The translations under genes and the position numbers were made by a program. From Zygnema cylindricum (Eukaryota > Streptophyta > Zygnematophyceae > Zygnematales > Zygnemataceae), in contig JBBHKE010001940.1 of NCBI GenBank assembly GCA_037447655.1, forward strand, positions 62,001 through 126,000: DNA of 64,000 nucleotides, in the 5' to 3' direction. Positions 22,869-35,605 of this stretch are shown piece by piece. The first letter of the stretch is position 1. Each line of letters opens with the position of its first letter. The notes under the pieces are model-generated. The model saw only the letters and a list, made by a program, of their open reading frames with translations. It was not told the origin of the DNA and made no database searches.

Positions 22869-23915
22869 CACCGCGAATCGTAATTAGAGTAAAGAAATAA
22901 TTAGAGTGAAAATATAAATAATAATAATTAGAGTTTGTGTATTCAATTTTTTTCAAAAACAAATTTTACTCTGATTTATCAATAACTCTAATTTGGGTTT
23001 ATCTTCGTACTAATTGTCCGCGCTGATATCTTTACTGTAAATTAGGTACACGAACAGAATCTGACAAAACGTACAGTTTCACGTCATTATGACGTTTGCA
23101 CTACGCGGTTTGTGAAAACGCAGTTACATGATAACGGCCTGTGTTAAATCGTTTTTTGTACCTTTTTACTTAAAGTACACCGTGAATCGCTATTAGCGTA
23201 ATGAAATAGATAGCGTAATGAAACAATTAGCGTTATTTACGCTAATTGGGAATGTCGTTTTTTTTGAAAATAATTTTTATTCTAATTTTTCGTATACTAT
23301 AATTTGTAAACTGCTTTGTAAAAATTTTCGGTGAAGAATATATACACACTAAATTTTGTGCGTGTACGAAATTGTTCAAATCGTACGCCGTCGCGTTTTT
23401 TTGACATCCGCGAATGCCGGAAAATATTTACGCAATTACATATTAGCGCGACTCCTTGACAGCGTGAATATATTTTCTGTACTTTTCTACTTGAAAAAGT
23501 ACAAAAAAGTACGTCTCTGACAGACCGTACACCATACTATTTACGATAGCACTATATTAGAGTCATGAATCCTATTTTATGGAACACCTCAAATAACGTG
23601 TAGGAACATTTAGAATGTCTAATTCTATTTGAGAATTTGCCCAAAAAAATAGGGTACCTCAATTAGCGACCAACACGCTAATAGCGATTCACGGTGTACT
23701 ATTTTAGTTTATAAATTACAGATTTGCACGGTCAGACATCGACCGTACGCCACACTATTTAAAACAGCACTATATTAGAGTTGTTTACGCTGATTCACAG
23801 AGTACCTTAAATAATGTAAAGAATATTTTAGAATTATGTGTTCTATTTAGGGTGATGGGGTCAAAATAAGGGGTGACGCAATTGGCGTAAATAACTGTAA
23901 TTACGATTCGCAGTG
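22869..23915. mobile_element. CACCG-family MITE (outer copy of a nest)
   Basis: The left end CACCGCGAATCGTAATTAGA follows TA (22867-22868). The right end TAATTACGATTCGCAGTG precedes TA (23916-23917). It is split by the copy at 23178-23696; without that insert it is about 526 bp, in line with its relatives. Confidence 0.75.
23178..23696. mobile_element. CACCG-family MITE nested in an older copy
   Basis: The left end CACCGTGAATCGCTATTAGC follows TA (23176-23177). The right end GCTAATAGCGATTCACGGTG precedes TA (23697-23698), a perfect 20-base TIR match. Its better TIR identity and internal position say it inserted after the outer copy. Confidence 0.8.
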
Positions 23916-23917
23916 TA

Positions 23918-24501
23918 CACCGTCGATCGTATTTAACGTGTTGAACACTAATTCGGCGCCCCTAAATTTTGAGGGTTTTACCTAAAATAGGGTAATTGAT
24001 ACTAATTTTTCCTGCACGCTAATTACGAGATGAACAATTAGTGTACACCATTTTAATTTATGTATGTTTTTATTAGTGTGGAGTACTGAACGTGTCCGTT
24101 CGTATAAAATTGTACTTTTGAATTATACAAGTACAAATAATTTTAAAAATATCTTCTATCACACGAAAAACTGCCCTGTGAATTAAAAGATTTCGAACCT
24201 GTACCTGTTTTAGCGTACATTTATTTGTCGCGTATTGCCTACACCCCTAAAAACCCGAAATTAGAGTTAGGAATTAATTACTGTGAAAGTATGCGACAGT
24301 GTACGAATTGTCAGAATTTGTACTTTTACCTATATTACTGTGAACATCCTCTCGACAAATCAACTGTAACCATATTGGCGTTTGTTGAAAAATTAGTGTA
24401 TAACTTTTTTTTCAAATATTTTCTAAGTCAAAATTAGTGTGCATGACACTAAATTATTCTACACACTACTAATTTCTACACGCTAAATACGATCGACGGT
24501 G
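23918..24501. mobile_element. CACCG-family MITE abutting the nest
   Basis: The left end CACCGTCGATCGTATTTA starts directly after the TA at 23916-23917 that also closes the previous element. The right end TAAATACGATCGACGGTG precedes TA (24502-24503). The shared TA means one element inserted into the target duplication of the other. Confidence 0.8.
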
Positions 24502-25067
24502 TAGTGTTGTGTATCGGTAGCCATTTCCCAATAACAGATATGATCCATTTTTAGGCTGACGATAATCAATATATTGGCAAGATATATCGATACCTGTGAT
24601 ATGGCAATGACAAACCAATATTATTTATAAATCAGCAATAACTGTACGATTTATAATGTACATTTGTACAATTTATTCCAAGTGCAGAACAAATTGTCAT
24701 GATTAGGATTTTTAAGGTACAGTGGCGTATAGGTAGGATGCTTTGTCCTTAGTCAGGATAATAATTGTAGTAACGGTTACCCAAATTAGTGTAGATCAGT
24801 AGATACACACTGTGAAAATATAACTTAGGACTTAGCCGATTTTGTAGTATCAAGTTTTGGGAATATGATTTTATGAGGGCAGTATAGGGAAACTTCCAAA
24901 TATCATATCTTATGGTTTACTAAGACATTTGGGCTGTGATTTTGGGAATTATCAGTTTATTGTATGTTGTATCAATGTGGCAAATTTGAGGCATATTGGC
25001 TTTTTGAGTCCTATTTTGTGTCAGTTCAAAGTTGGCTGTTGAGTAGGTACTTTGATACTTTTTGCTG

Positions 25068-28000
25068 GTGTTCATGTCTACTTCCACTACTAATGCTGGT
25101 TCTCCTCCTACAACGGTGGTTTTAGAACAACAGGTTATGGGCCCACAGTCAAGAATTCTTATCTTCAATGGCCAAAAGTATGCGTATTGGGCGGCGATGG
25201 TTGAATCGTCATTTGAAAGTGCTTACTTATTGGGGGTCTTGGATGGCTCCCTTGATGAAACAGATCCAACTTGGGCGAAAAAGAATTCAATGGCAAGGAA
25301 CAATCTAATTCTTTGTATTTCAAAAAATTTGGTCTTGTTTCGACTAAAAATGAAGAAGGCGAGCGAGATTTGGACATCACTGAAATCCGCTTTTGAGAAA
25401 GCGAATGTTCGAAAGAGCTCTTGGTGGCTAGAAAATTTGGGGATACAAATTTTCGGGGGGTACTATGGTCGAGTATTGTGACAACTTTCGTGCACTCATT
25501 TATGGTCACTCTTCTGCTGGGGGATCATTTCCTGAGTTTCAATAGGTAGCTTTGCTTATTAGAGGTCTCCTTAGTAGCATGAAGGGTGTGTCTGTACAAT
25601 TAAAAAGTCATGATAATGTTAGCTGGTTATTTCAGTTAACATATAATCTTATATCGGAGGAAGAGACTAATACTAAACTCCTTGAAAGAGAAAGAAAGGT
25701 TGAAGCTTTTCACAAAAGAAATCAGATTAATCAGAACAAGAGTCAGTTTAACCAAAATCAGAATCAGTTTACTCAGTATAATCAGAGGCAAAATAGGCCA
25801 TCTTATACTACTTGCTTTTATTGTTTTGAGAAGGGTCATGGATACAGGTACTATCCTAAGCTAAAAAAGGCTAATGAGACAGGTTTATACATGCCAGGTT
25901 GGCAGTAAAGCCAATATCACAAAGGCTTCTCTGGGACTCCTACCCGTGGAAATGCTTTTTTTTCAGCTTTTGCAACTGATGCAGATGAGTTTTTAAGCTT
26001 CAATGAGACAGAGGATGAAGAATTATTTTCTATGGCGGCAATCATGGAGGGTCCTAAGGATGCAGGATGGATCATGGACATGGGAGCGTCTGCCCATATG
26101 TGTTGGAACAATGCGGCATTTACAAATCTGCAACAGACATCTCCAAAGAGTATTTACTATGCTTGTGGCAAGAGTGTTTAAACCTTAGCTCAAGGTGATG
26201 TTTCTTTGATGGTAGATGTGGGGGGAAAGTCGGTAGAAAGAACCCTTCACAATGTTTTGTTTGTTCCAGACTTTTAGAAAAATCTTTTTTCTACATCATT
26301 AGTGGAGGGCAAAGGCTTTGAAGTCATTCTCAAAAGAGGTAAACAAGTTGTTAGCATGAAAGGGAAAGTAGCAGTAACAAGAACTAGAGATGCTAGCAAA
26401 ATGTACCGGATGGACATGGCTGAATATAAAGAAAATGATGTTCTCTACTCCAGTGTCGAATCGGATAATGAGTTGTGGCATAAAAGATTAGGACATATGA
26501 ATTATGATAGCCTTAAAAAAATGGTGAATTAGGGAAAAGTTGAAGGAGTTTCTCTTAGTTCCCATCCTATAAAATCATGTGATGGTTGTTCACTTGGCAA
26601 GATCCACAAATTGCCATTTCCACATGAAACATACCACAAATCGGAGAGAGTTCTGCAACTAATACATTCTGATGTTCTCGGTCATTCACATGTGGCTTCG
26701 GCTGGAGGCGTCCACTATATGGTTACATTTACAAATGACTACTCGAGATATACCAAAGTTTACTTCATGCAACATAAAATTGAAGTGTTTACTCACTTCA
26801 AACACTACAAAGCGTGGGCGGAAAATCTTTCATGGAGTTCCAATCTTGGCTTTGTGATCGGACCATGGTGGAGAATATACATCAAAGGAATTCGAAGAGT
26901 TTCTCCTTCAAAAAGGTATCAGTCACAATCTTACAGTTCCATATACATTGGAGCAGAATGGTGTTTTTGAGAGATTAAATAAGACAGTGACCGAAAGTGC
27001 TCGGTCCATGCTTGCAGATAAAGGGCTAGATTTGAAATTCTGGGGTGAAGCACTTAACTGCGCTGTTTATATTAAGAATAGAATTGCTTCTAGATCTATT
27101 AGCACTACACCTTTTGAGCTTTGGACAGGAAACAAACATGATGTTAGTCACTTTAAGATCTTTGGCAACAAGTATTTTATTCTAGATACTTCACACGATA
27201 GATGGAAAATGGATGCTAAGAGATTACCAAGAATTTTTATGGGGTATGATGATAATGCAAAAGGTTATAGAGTTTTTGTATTCAAGAAATAGAAAGTGGT
27301 TATCTCTAAAAATATCCAGATTAAAGATGAGATGGATTCGGTTGACTTTTTTCAAGTGCAAGACAAACATGCAAAGGAAAACCAAGAATATGTCATTTTT
27401 CACCATTCGCAACGGGTTTACTTTCCACTCCCAAATGGTGCTGTTTTGAAAAGTTGGTTTCGTGCGTACGCGACATTTTGTGCGTGCGCGACGTTTCGCG
27501 TGCGTAATATATTATTGAAATTAATGTGGTGGTTCGAATGGGTTTACGGATTGGGGGAGTAAATATACGAGTAAAATTAAAGGGACGTGAGGGAGTAATT
27601 GAGTGGCGTGGATTGCATCAACAAATGGACGGCGGATTGCGACGCGATCCGATGTGAAATATACGAAATGTACGTCGCCGGTACGGAGCATCTAATTTAG
27701 ACAATTGTACTTTATATGCGACAGGCGACATTTATGAAAAATGACGTGTACTTCATTTGTGACAAGCCGCATTTATTGCAAAGGACGCGGTTGCGGTACG
27801 GAAATGATTTCGGCTGTCTGATTATTATTTCAAGTGGACGTGAATTTGCTTCGCGACGTCGTGGGATATTTGATGACTCGCGTGGATTTCGTTTGGATTT
27901 TTTTGTGACCACGTGGCGTGACATCAAGGGTGCCGAATAAGAGTGACGGACGGCGGATGTAAGCCACCGTTATTTTTCAAGTAGTGGGGACGCGAAATCG

Positions 28001-29640
28001 CGTCAATCACACGATGTTTATTTTGGACGTCCCGGATTGTTTGACGAAATTTGAGGAGTTTCGTTGAGTGACTCAGCATGACCGAGCATACGATTTTGTG
28101 AGATTGCCTGTACTTTGTAAACATTTACAACAATGGTTTGTCTTTTGTGTATTAGTTATTAGTGTAGATTTATTCATTCTGGCATACCTCGAAGTATTCG
28201 GGTATACTAACATTAATAGAGGTAGCTTGTAGATTTCGTACGGCTGGTATGCTTCCGTACACTGAGTAATGAGCTCTAGTATATAATTGTAGGATATAGT
28301 CATTTTTGCACAAAAAAAAAGGAACTTTTCTGTACCAAAAACTGTTTATGGGCATTTTCGGTAATTTTATCTGAGGATTGCTATCAGATCTGCCAGCAGA
28401 ATTATCTGAAATTCTGTATGTGAGTTCCTCTTTGTATTGTTAATGTTGTCATAGATTTGCAGGCCTATTGTGTACCTGGTCTGTGTTTTATTTCGTTGTG
28501 AAGTTAGTCTGTTTTATCAAAGTTCTGGCAGACTGTTTTTCTGCAACTTTGACTAGATGATGTGATCACTCTATTTATTATATTTGTCTGAAACTTTGTG
28601 AGGTTATTCTATAGCCTAGATAATATCTTTTAATGTAGTTTTATATTGCTTTGTTATTTCTTTAGAATTCTGTGTTGATTCAAAGTAGGCTGTTTTTGGG
28701 TAGTCTGTGGTGCTTCCGAGGGTGAATCCATGGCTAGAAATGGCTATGGACAACAAATATGACTACTCTTCCTTCAGTTCCCTTAATGAATTCACGAAGG
28801 ATTCACCACAAGTTCCAGCTCAGGCGGAACAAACTGTTACACCACAGGTTGCGGATCAGCAAAGACAGTCAAATCGGAGACTGCAGACAATTTCAGCCTC
28901 AGAATTTCCGGGGGGAAAGAGATCTAGCAGCCGTCTGCAAGCAGGCTCACACTTTGCTTTTTCTGCAGCTACAGAGGAGCCTCTAACAATTCAAGAGGCC
29001 TTTTCATCACCTGAGAGAAATCATTGGATCGAGGCGGCGAACGATGAAATGAAATCTATTATGGAGGCACAAACGTGGGAGTTGGTGGATCTTCCTCCAG
29101 GCAGAAAAGCCATCGGCAGCAAATGGCTATTCAAGGTGAAGTTGAACCCGGACAACACAATTGAAAGGTATAATGCCAGACTAGTGGCCAAGGGGTATAA
29201 TAAAAAAGAAGGTATTGATTTTGAAGAAACATTCCCTCTAGTTGTTAGATTTCCTACTGTCAAAATCTTTATAAGTCTAACGGCTATAAAAAATATGGAA
29301 ATACAACAAATGGATGTTAAAACTGCTTTCTTGCATGGAGAATTAGAAGAGACCATCAACATGAAACAACCTAATATGTATGTAGAAAAAAGAAAGGAGA
29401 AATTTGTGTGCAAACTGATAAAATCTTTGTATGGGCTGAAACAAGCCCCCAAACAATGGAATTTGAAGTTAGATGAGTTTTTGACTAGGCTAGGTTTTAA
29501 GAGAATTAGCTCAGATCATTCTGTAGATGTTCTACACGGGGAGGATGGGAAAATTTATATTGCTGTATATGTGGATGATCTATTATTAATAAGTAAGTCA
29601 ATGGATGTCAAGCTAATGTGCTTTTCAGACATACCTTTAT
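25068..29640 (+). pseudogene. Decayed Ty1/copia retrotransposon, gag to reverse transcriptase
   Basis: Gag-like sequence starts near 25074. A zinc knuckle near 25805-25860 keeps CFYCFEKGH but lacks the last Cys. A protease-like segment (MDMGASAHM, about 26080) follows, then a GAG-pre-integrase HKRLGHMNYDSLKKM (about 26480), integrase core pieces (26620-27290), and reverse transcriptase from about 28980 with SLYGLKQAP and the catalytic YVDDLL (about 29565). Stops and frameshifts break it many times, and it ends abruptly just after the YVDD motif with no RNase H. A 1.3-kb block (about 27450-28750) interrupts the linker between integrase and reverse transcriptase. No LTR pair or primer site was found. 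It cannot be active. Confidence 0.85.
27450..28750. mobile_element. Insertion in the copia element, type unresolved
   Basis: The copia reading frame stops near 27450 and resumes near 28750. The block is GTACG-rich at the left and T-rich, LTR-like at the right. Its last 55 bases or so (from GTAGTCTGTGGTGCTTCCGA to GGCTATGGACAAC) recur at 32973-33026, so this is the terminus of a repeated element. No coding capacity is seen. Confidence 0.5.
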
Positions 29641-30620
29641 ATCACCAAGGATTTTCGGCCCCTTTTTACCCTGTACGGTCTTCAGAGTACAGCGGAGGGA
29701 GTGCACCTAGCTGGACAAGATCCTTTTATTTCCTAAACTGAGCGGAACCCACTTTATTTCGGGTCTAACTGAGGCCGAATGACCAAGTTCTACCGTTTGA
29801 AAGATTGCAATTTCGTTACATGGGACCAGTTTCCGACAGCCTCCGTGGGGGGTACATTGTGAATTTTCACGCAACTTTCCGGATTTGCATCTAGATTATG
29901 CTGTTAGCCGTCAGTAGGAAGTTAGCTCAGGCTCAGCTAACTTTTGGTCTATTAATTACGTTAGGTCAAAGTCTGGCAAGTAAGTGTCCTATTCAAGACA
30001 TTGTTTTATAATAGTGGACCAAATAATTACTTCGGGCCGCGGATCTAGCCGCAGTCCGGAGCAGAAATTTTTGGCCCGAGTGTAGTACGGATTATTTTGT
30101 CTTATGTTAGTTCCATTACACTAGTTTGTCGCTCATTGGTTAATAGCGTAGCTTTGACTTTTGGACCTGCAATTTGACAAACTTTGATGTATAAGGCACT
30201 TGGGGTCAAAGGAGACATGTTGCTTTTTAGTACTGTCTCCTAAGAAAACCCTCAGAAATTCCAACAAACCTTCTTTTGGAGAATCTTTGTAATGTTTTGA
30301 CTCTATTGCCATCTTGGTTTTGGATCTGTCTTTTGTGGAAATCAAAGTCCAGGCGGGTAGTTGGCACTATCTTCCTTTAGGGTGATTTTGGACTTTTTGT
30401 TGTTTGGAACCGAGAAGAGTCTGGTCGTTTCCAAGCTGCGGACACCGAAGGTTGCAGGAGTACCATACCTTTTGACGATACTATTGGGAGAGGGGTCGCC
30501 TTTTTCTAATTGTCATCGTTGATTGCTGGGGTATGTTTAGCTTGCTTCGCTACATTTTGTATTTTCTATTTTTTATTCTCTTTTCTAGGGCAAGGTTATA
30601 TTGTTAAATCTGGAAAGCCA

Positions 30621-30623
<3 letters not shown>
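29641..30623. other. Unassigned repeat-like sequence
   Basis: Directly follows the truncated reverse transcriptase. No gene or recognisable element end could be supported. Confidence 0.4.

Positions 30624-30680
<57 letters not shown>
30624..30680. repeat. (AT)n microsatellite
   Basis: Twenty-eight uninterrupted AT dinucleotides. Confidence 0.97.
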
Positions 30681-30681
<1 letters not shown>

Positions 30682-30939
30682 GTGGTAGTGCATTTGTGTA
30701 TTCATTTGGAGTTCTCTTTGCTTTCGAGTTACTGTTCTGGGTAAACTGAAACCATTTGGATCAGGTTAGTGGGTTTTGAGGGAACAAGTGCGATAGACTT
30801 ATTGTAGACAAAGCACAATACTGAAAAGCAACACCTGTCTGCTCGGATTAGAGGGGATAGGAGCTTTAACTTTGGAAGATCTCTTTTTGGAAGTAAGGTC
30901 TAGTTACATTCTGTTGAAGGTCATGGGCATTAAGACTCG

Positions 30940-32430
30940 GCTGTGATCCACTCCCACTAGGAGCCACACTTGCACCAGCAGGAGCAGGTGGAGCACTAGG
31001 GCTAATAGGAGCACTTGCAATAGGAGCTGAGCCATTACAGGAGGAAAAGTCTCAACTGTCAAAGGATTCTGTATCCATGTAGTCTGTCTTTGATTCTTCG
31101 ACCAAGGAACCAGCTAGTGCTTCTTTTCCTCCTCTTCCTCCAAGTGTGACTCCCGAACATTACCCCTCCTTTGTAGAGGCCGCCAGGGCTTTTGTTGAGG
31201 AAAGGAAGGAAGCCCGGGCTAAGGCCCAGGAGAGGAACCGAGTGTCTCCCAAGGCCCGGCCAAAGAGGCAGGCGCATAGAGAGCCTCATTTGGGTCCTCT
31301 TCCGGAGGTTGGGCTTCACACCAGATCCAAAATTCCCCAAGCCGAGATCCAAATTGACCACGCGGTTTTGACGGATCTATGTCGCCGAAGTCATAAAGAA
31401 CTCCTTGCCCTTCACGACCTCCATGAGCTGAAGGTGAAAAAGGAGTTGGTACAGAGAGTGGCTCGGACAGATTGAGTCAGAGTGGTTAGACGCGAGGGAG
31501 GGGTGGTGGAAATTTTGAGTAGTTATTCGTAGAGTAGCTTTTCAGAGTCAGTGCAAGACAGTTCCAAAGAGCTCCCTATTCTCGCCGTCCCCCATCTGCG
31601 TCTCAAGACACCACAACTAGCAAACCCTCCGGGGGCGTACCTTTTCGGGACCTCGTAGAGGAGAAGGGGGTATCAAGAGGGAAGCACGAGACCTATTGAG
31701 GGGAAAGAGGTTTGACCACTGTGACAGCAAGGGGAGATTAACACCTCTTCCCAAGGAGGAGACGTCCCCCAATATTGTGTCAGTCTCAACCGAGAAACGC
31801 GCTCTTACAGCAACTCGTGTTCGCCTTGCCAAAGGGCTCTGGCAATCTAAACCGACCGATGCGGAGGTTCCAAGTACGCGACCTGAAGATTTGTCCGAGG
31901 GATGGTGGCGGACGAGACCCAATGATCCTGAAATTCCGAGGTGGGGATAGCGGATCTCACAAAAGTGGTCGAAAAGGCCAAGAAGCTAGTGGAGGTTTCA
32001 AAAATTCTACATACATGCTACAACGGGGGCCGGACCTGCCACCGTAGATTGGGAGGCCTTAGAGGTAGAAAGGAGAAAGGTATGGGAATAGGAATTGATG
32101 TTTATTCGGGAAGCTCGGCGTAGGACAAGTGGGATTCTCAGCGGGCAGACCCCTCCTTCACCGGAGACCGGGCCGCATGCTGAAGCACCAACTCTGGGAA
32201 CTTCTCTTCTCCCAAGCACACATCTCGACATTCGTTCCTTAGGGCCTAGTCGAGAGCCTCCTCTTCAGCGGGAAGGGGGGGAAACAACAAGACCTAACAG
32301 GAGGGGTTTGGTTGCAGATTTATCTACTGAGTCTATTGTTGTTCCCCGGGAAGTGCCAACCTTGGTCTCGTTGGAGGTGTCTTCAGCAGTGGAGGCTTTG
32401 GTGGAGTTACTGTTGAAAAGAGGTAATTAA
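30940..32430 (+). other. GC-richer open block of unknown coding nature
   Basis: Frames of 109 codons (31146-31475), 84 codons (31696-31950) and 111 codons (32095-32430) follow each other on the plus strand. Composition is clearly richer in GC than the neighbours. The predicted peptides are rich in Arg, Glu and Pro with charged helices (KEARAKAQERNRVSPKARPK) and no zinc knuckle or pol motif. It may be a decayed extra open frame of an LTR element or a captured gene fragment. The end motif at 32973-33026 could be the right limit of the same element. I do not recognise the product. Confidence 0.35.
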
Positions 32431-32559
32431 TAGTTCAGTTTTCTATTTTAGTTTTACTTTAAAGAAAGAGAGTGAGGATCAAAGGCACGCCATGGCTGCC
32501 GCCATATTTAGAAAGTGGAAGATTTTAAAGTAAAGGATATTTTACTAAAATGTTGCCTA

Positions 32560-32640
32560 GGTCTAGATTTGGACCTGGGTCTGTGAACCAGTATGTAGAC
32601 GTATGCCTTATCCACTAGGGCGTTATCGAAACGATACACG
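32560..32640 (-). repeat. tRNA-related (SINE head-like) sequence
   Basis: Read on the minus strand it shows an A-box-like TAGTGGATAAGG and, about 35 bases on, a B-box-like CCAGGTCCAAATCTAG. Spacing and order match a tRNA. The cloverleaf is degraded, so a tRNA-derived SINE or a tRNA pseudogene fits better than a working tRNA. Confidence 0.4.
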
Positions 32641-33526
32641 TGACGGGTTTGAAATATATATAAACATTATCGCGATAGCTAAGTAACAGGAAACTAACCA
32701 AAAGGAGCAAATCATGCATGTACGCGAATTTGAACCGTGTAAAATATGTTTTGATCAAACGACCGGCATTGTAACCGCCAGGCGAAGTGAGATTTTGGGG
32801 TCATTTGGAGATAGCGTCACGCGGTGCCACGTGCAGCCACATTATTTGATATTGGAGAAGATGGGAGGAGGAACCGTGGCTGTTGATTTGACAAGTGTCA
32901 CCTTGTAGACCATTGTAATTCTGTGACCTCCATTGGTACATAGATGTCCAACTTATGTGAAGCCTTTGGGGTAGTCTGTGGTGCTTCCGAGGGTAGATCC
33001 ATGGCTGAAAATGGCTATGGACAACACCCTGGCACGCAAAAACTCTGACCGACTACACCCCTGTGTATCTTGGACTCCCCTGAGTCCGCTGCAAAAAGAA
33101 TCACTGAATTTGCTCACCTGAGCATAAAGTTATGGTTGTTCAAATACAACATATTTGTACAGATGGCCTCTAGGAGAGAGGACATTTTCCAAATTTTGTC
33201 TAAGTCCTGAAAACTCCTAATAAATACTCTAAACCAATCAAATTGAAGTACCCTAATTATTGTACATACAAAGTACAGCAGCCGCCGTACTTTATGTACG
33301 GATATATTCGGCACTATTCTCGGTCTGCCACGTGGCAAAATAGATCAATGACATTTTGTCCATTTTCTCTTCCAGCATCCTATAGAATGATGCCACGTGT
33401 AATTTCCTCCCATTTCGTCGTACTTCTCCCAGATAGTCGTTCCGGCATCTCGGCACTCACGCGTGTCGTCCGTTCTTTTCACGCTGATTAATTGCAGCCG
33501 TTCGATCTGACGGCGCGCCGAGTAAA

Positions 33527-33615
33527 TGTTGACCGTTGAATTTCACCGGTCAAAGTTCCGTGTTGACCGTTGAATTTCCACGGTCAACATTCCGTGTTGA
33601 CCGCTTAAATTTTCT
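33527..33615. repeat. 34-bp tandem repeat
   Basis: Two full units and a partial one starting TGTTGACCGTTGAATTTC, at 33528, 33561 and 33595. The unit contains an inner inverted pair (TTGACCGT / ACGGTCAA). Confidence 0.8.
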
Positions 33616-33963
33616 TCTTGCTTCGCGAGCCGTCGATCGCGATATTTAATTTCGTCCGTCGAAATCAAATGTCTGTTTCATTTATTTCGTGCGGTACTGC
33701 ATTTCGTGCGGTACCACACGTTCCATGTGTCGTTTCGTTTTGTAAGATGTTAAACGGAATATGCTGTATGTTATTTATAAATGCTTATCAAGTACAATAC
33801 ATGCATAGATTCATCAAGACCTAACGCATAAGACGAACGCCTTATCCGTACGGCTTTCGCCCGGAGGTTACAGGATCAAATCATGTATGTGGCGACGTAA
33901 CTTTTGCAGGAGCTTTGTCTTCTGTCTATCTTCTCATTTGTCCAAGGCAGCCATGGCTGCCTG

Positions 33964-35318
33964 TCAATTCTCAGTGACTACGACAAGTATGAGAACTGCA
34001 AGACTCAAAAAGGTAGAATACAAAATATCACTTTTCAACTCTCCCCTTATTATCTGGTCTATCTTTTCTTTCAGTCCAAACTTCTCCCTACAAAATTTTA
34101 ATTTGGGAGAAGGAACCGGCTTAGTCATCATATCTGCTACCATCTCTCCATCCGGTCTATATTCCAAACTAATTATTTTATTCTCAACCTTCTCTCTAAC
34201 AAAGCTCAAACGAATATCCATATGCTTTGCTTTAAAGTGATGCTTAGGGTTTGCTGCAATTGCAATTGCAGCTTGATTGTCACAAAATACTTTTTGCACT
34301 CCGCTCTTCATATATCCCAATTCTTGAAGCAAAGATTTTACCCACATCAATTATTTCACAGCCGAACACGAGGCCATATACTCAGCCTTCATGGTGGACT
34401 GAGCAATCACCTTTTGTTGCTTACTGCTCCAACAGCAAGCCCTATTCCCAACATACAACACATACCCAGAAGAACACCTCCTCATCGGAGCATCCCCATA
34501 ACTAGCATCACTCGAAGTGGTGATGTCAGGATTATCCCCTCCCAAATGCAACCATAGATCTCTTGTTCTTATCAAGTACCGCATGAATCTTTTGGCCGCT
34601 TCCCTATCTTTCTTCTTAGGATCATTCAGACTCCTACTTAATACTCCCACGGTTGCAGCTATATCAAGACGAGTACAGTTCATAAAGAATATCAAACTAC
34701 CGACAACCTGTCTGTATGGAATAGTTTGCATGAACTTGCTTTCCTCAGGTCCTAGCTCATTATCCAAGATCAAGATTCCCTCTTCTGAGCTCCCCTCATT
34801 TCCCTTCTTTAAGTCCATTAGAGTCGTACAACTGTTTGCTTTTTCCATTTGAAATTTTTCAAGCATATTCCCAATTGCTTCCTTTTGAGTTAGTATAATT
34901 GTTTTCTTTTCTCTATCCCTCTCCATTTTATTTCCCAAGATGTACTTTGCCTCTCCCAAATCTTTCATTTCAAATCTACCTTTTATATCCTTTTTCAATC
35001 TATTAATTTTCTCCATTGATTTACTCAAAACAAGCAAATCATCAACATATATGGCAATGAAAATTATACCTTTCTCGTCCTCAAAGAAGTAGATAGAATG
35101 ATCCGAACTGATTCGAATGTATCCCAAACTCGTTAAAAACTCGTCCAGCTTTTTTTTCCATTGGCGTGGAGCTTGCTTTAGTCCATAAAGGGACTTTATC
35201 TATCTGCACACCTTGCTTTCCTCTCCTTTCTCCACAAATCCTTCCAGTTGTCGCATGAAGATCTCTTCTTCAAATTCTTCGTGTAAGAAAGCGGTTTTTG
35301 CCCATCCTGGAATATAAT
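33964..35318 (-). pseudogene. Copia pol fragment: reverse transcriptase to RNase H
   Basis: On the minus strand the sequence begins inside reverse transcriptase (KTAFLHEEFEEEIFM), crosses SLYGLKQAP (after a stop near 35203), has an intact YVDDLLVLSKS (about 35045), the connection segment (YRQVVGSLIFF), and RNase H with SSDASYGDAPMRRCSSGYVLY and EYMASCSAVK. After a stop at about 34350 it continues with VFCDNQAAIAIAANP, HMDIR and ADMMTKP. Gag, protease and integrase are missing. Its reverse transcriptase is clearly different from that of the copy at 25068-29640, so it is not simply the other half of that element. Confidence 0.85.
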
Positions 35319-35394
35319 GCCCACCCTTCAATAATTTATTTCAGTCCCCATTTGTTTTTCAGTTCCCCAATTTCACTTGTCGATTTCTAGTTTC

Positions 35395-35605
35395 ATTCTC
35401 ACTTTCAATAATGATATATTATTTACGTACAATTCCTTTTCGATTAGTAGTTTCATTCTCACTTTGAATACCGATATATTGTTTATTTGCAATTTTGGAT
35501 AGAGTTTTAGAAAGTCTTTGAAAATATGTTTATTTGCAATTTTGGATAGAGTTTTAGAAATTCTTTGAAAATTGAATTTATCTCTGATTTCTAAACCCTA
35601 ATCCT
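35395..35605. repeat. Short tandem duplications
   Basis: A unit with TAGTTTCATTCTCACTTT occurs at about 35388 and 35448. A unit with TTTATTTGCAATTTTGGATA occurs at about 35483 and 35529. Confidence 0.75.

Noticed and set aside
22420-22883. Small frames between the syntaxin gene and the MITE array
   Set aside because: Short, overlapping on both strands, and without start context, domain or splice support.
30510-30749. Frame with a run of Tyr-Ile
   Set aside because: Translation of the AT microsatellite.
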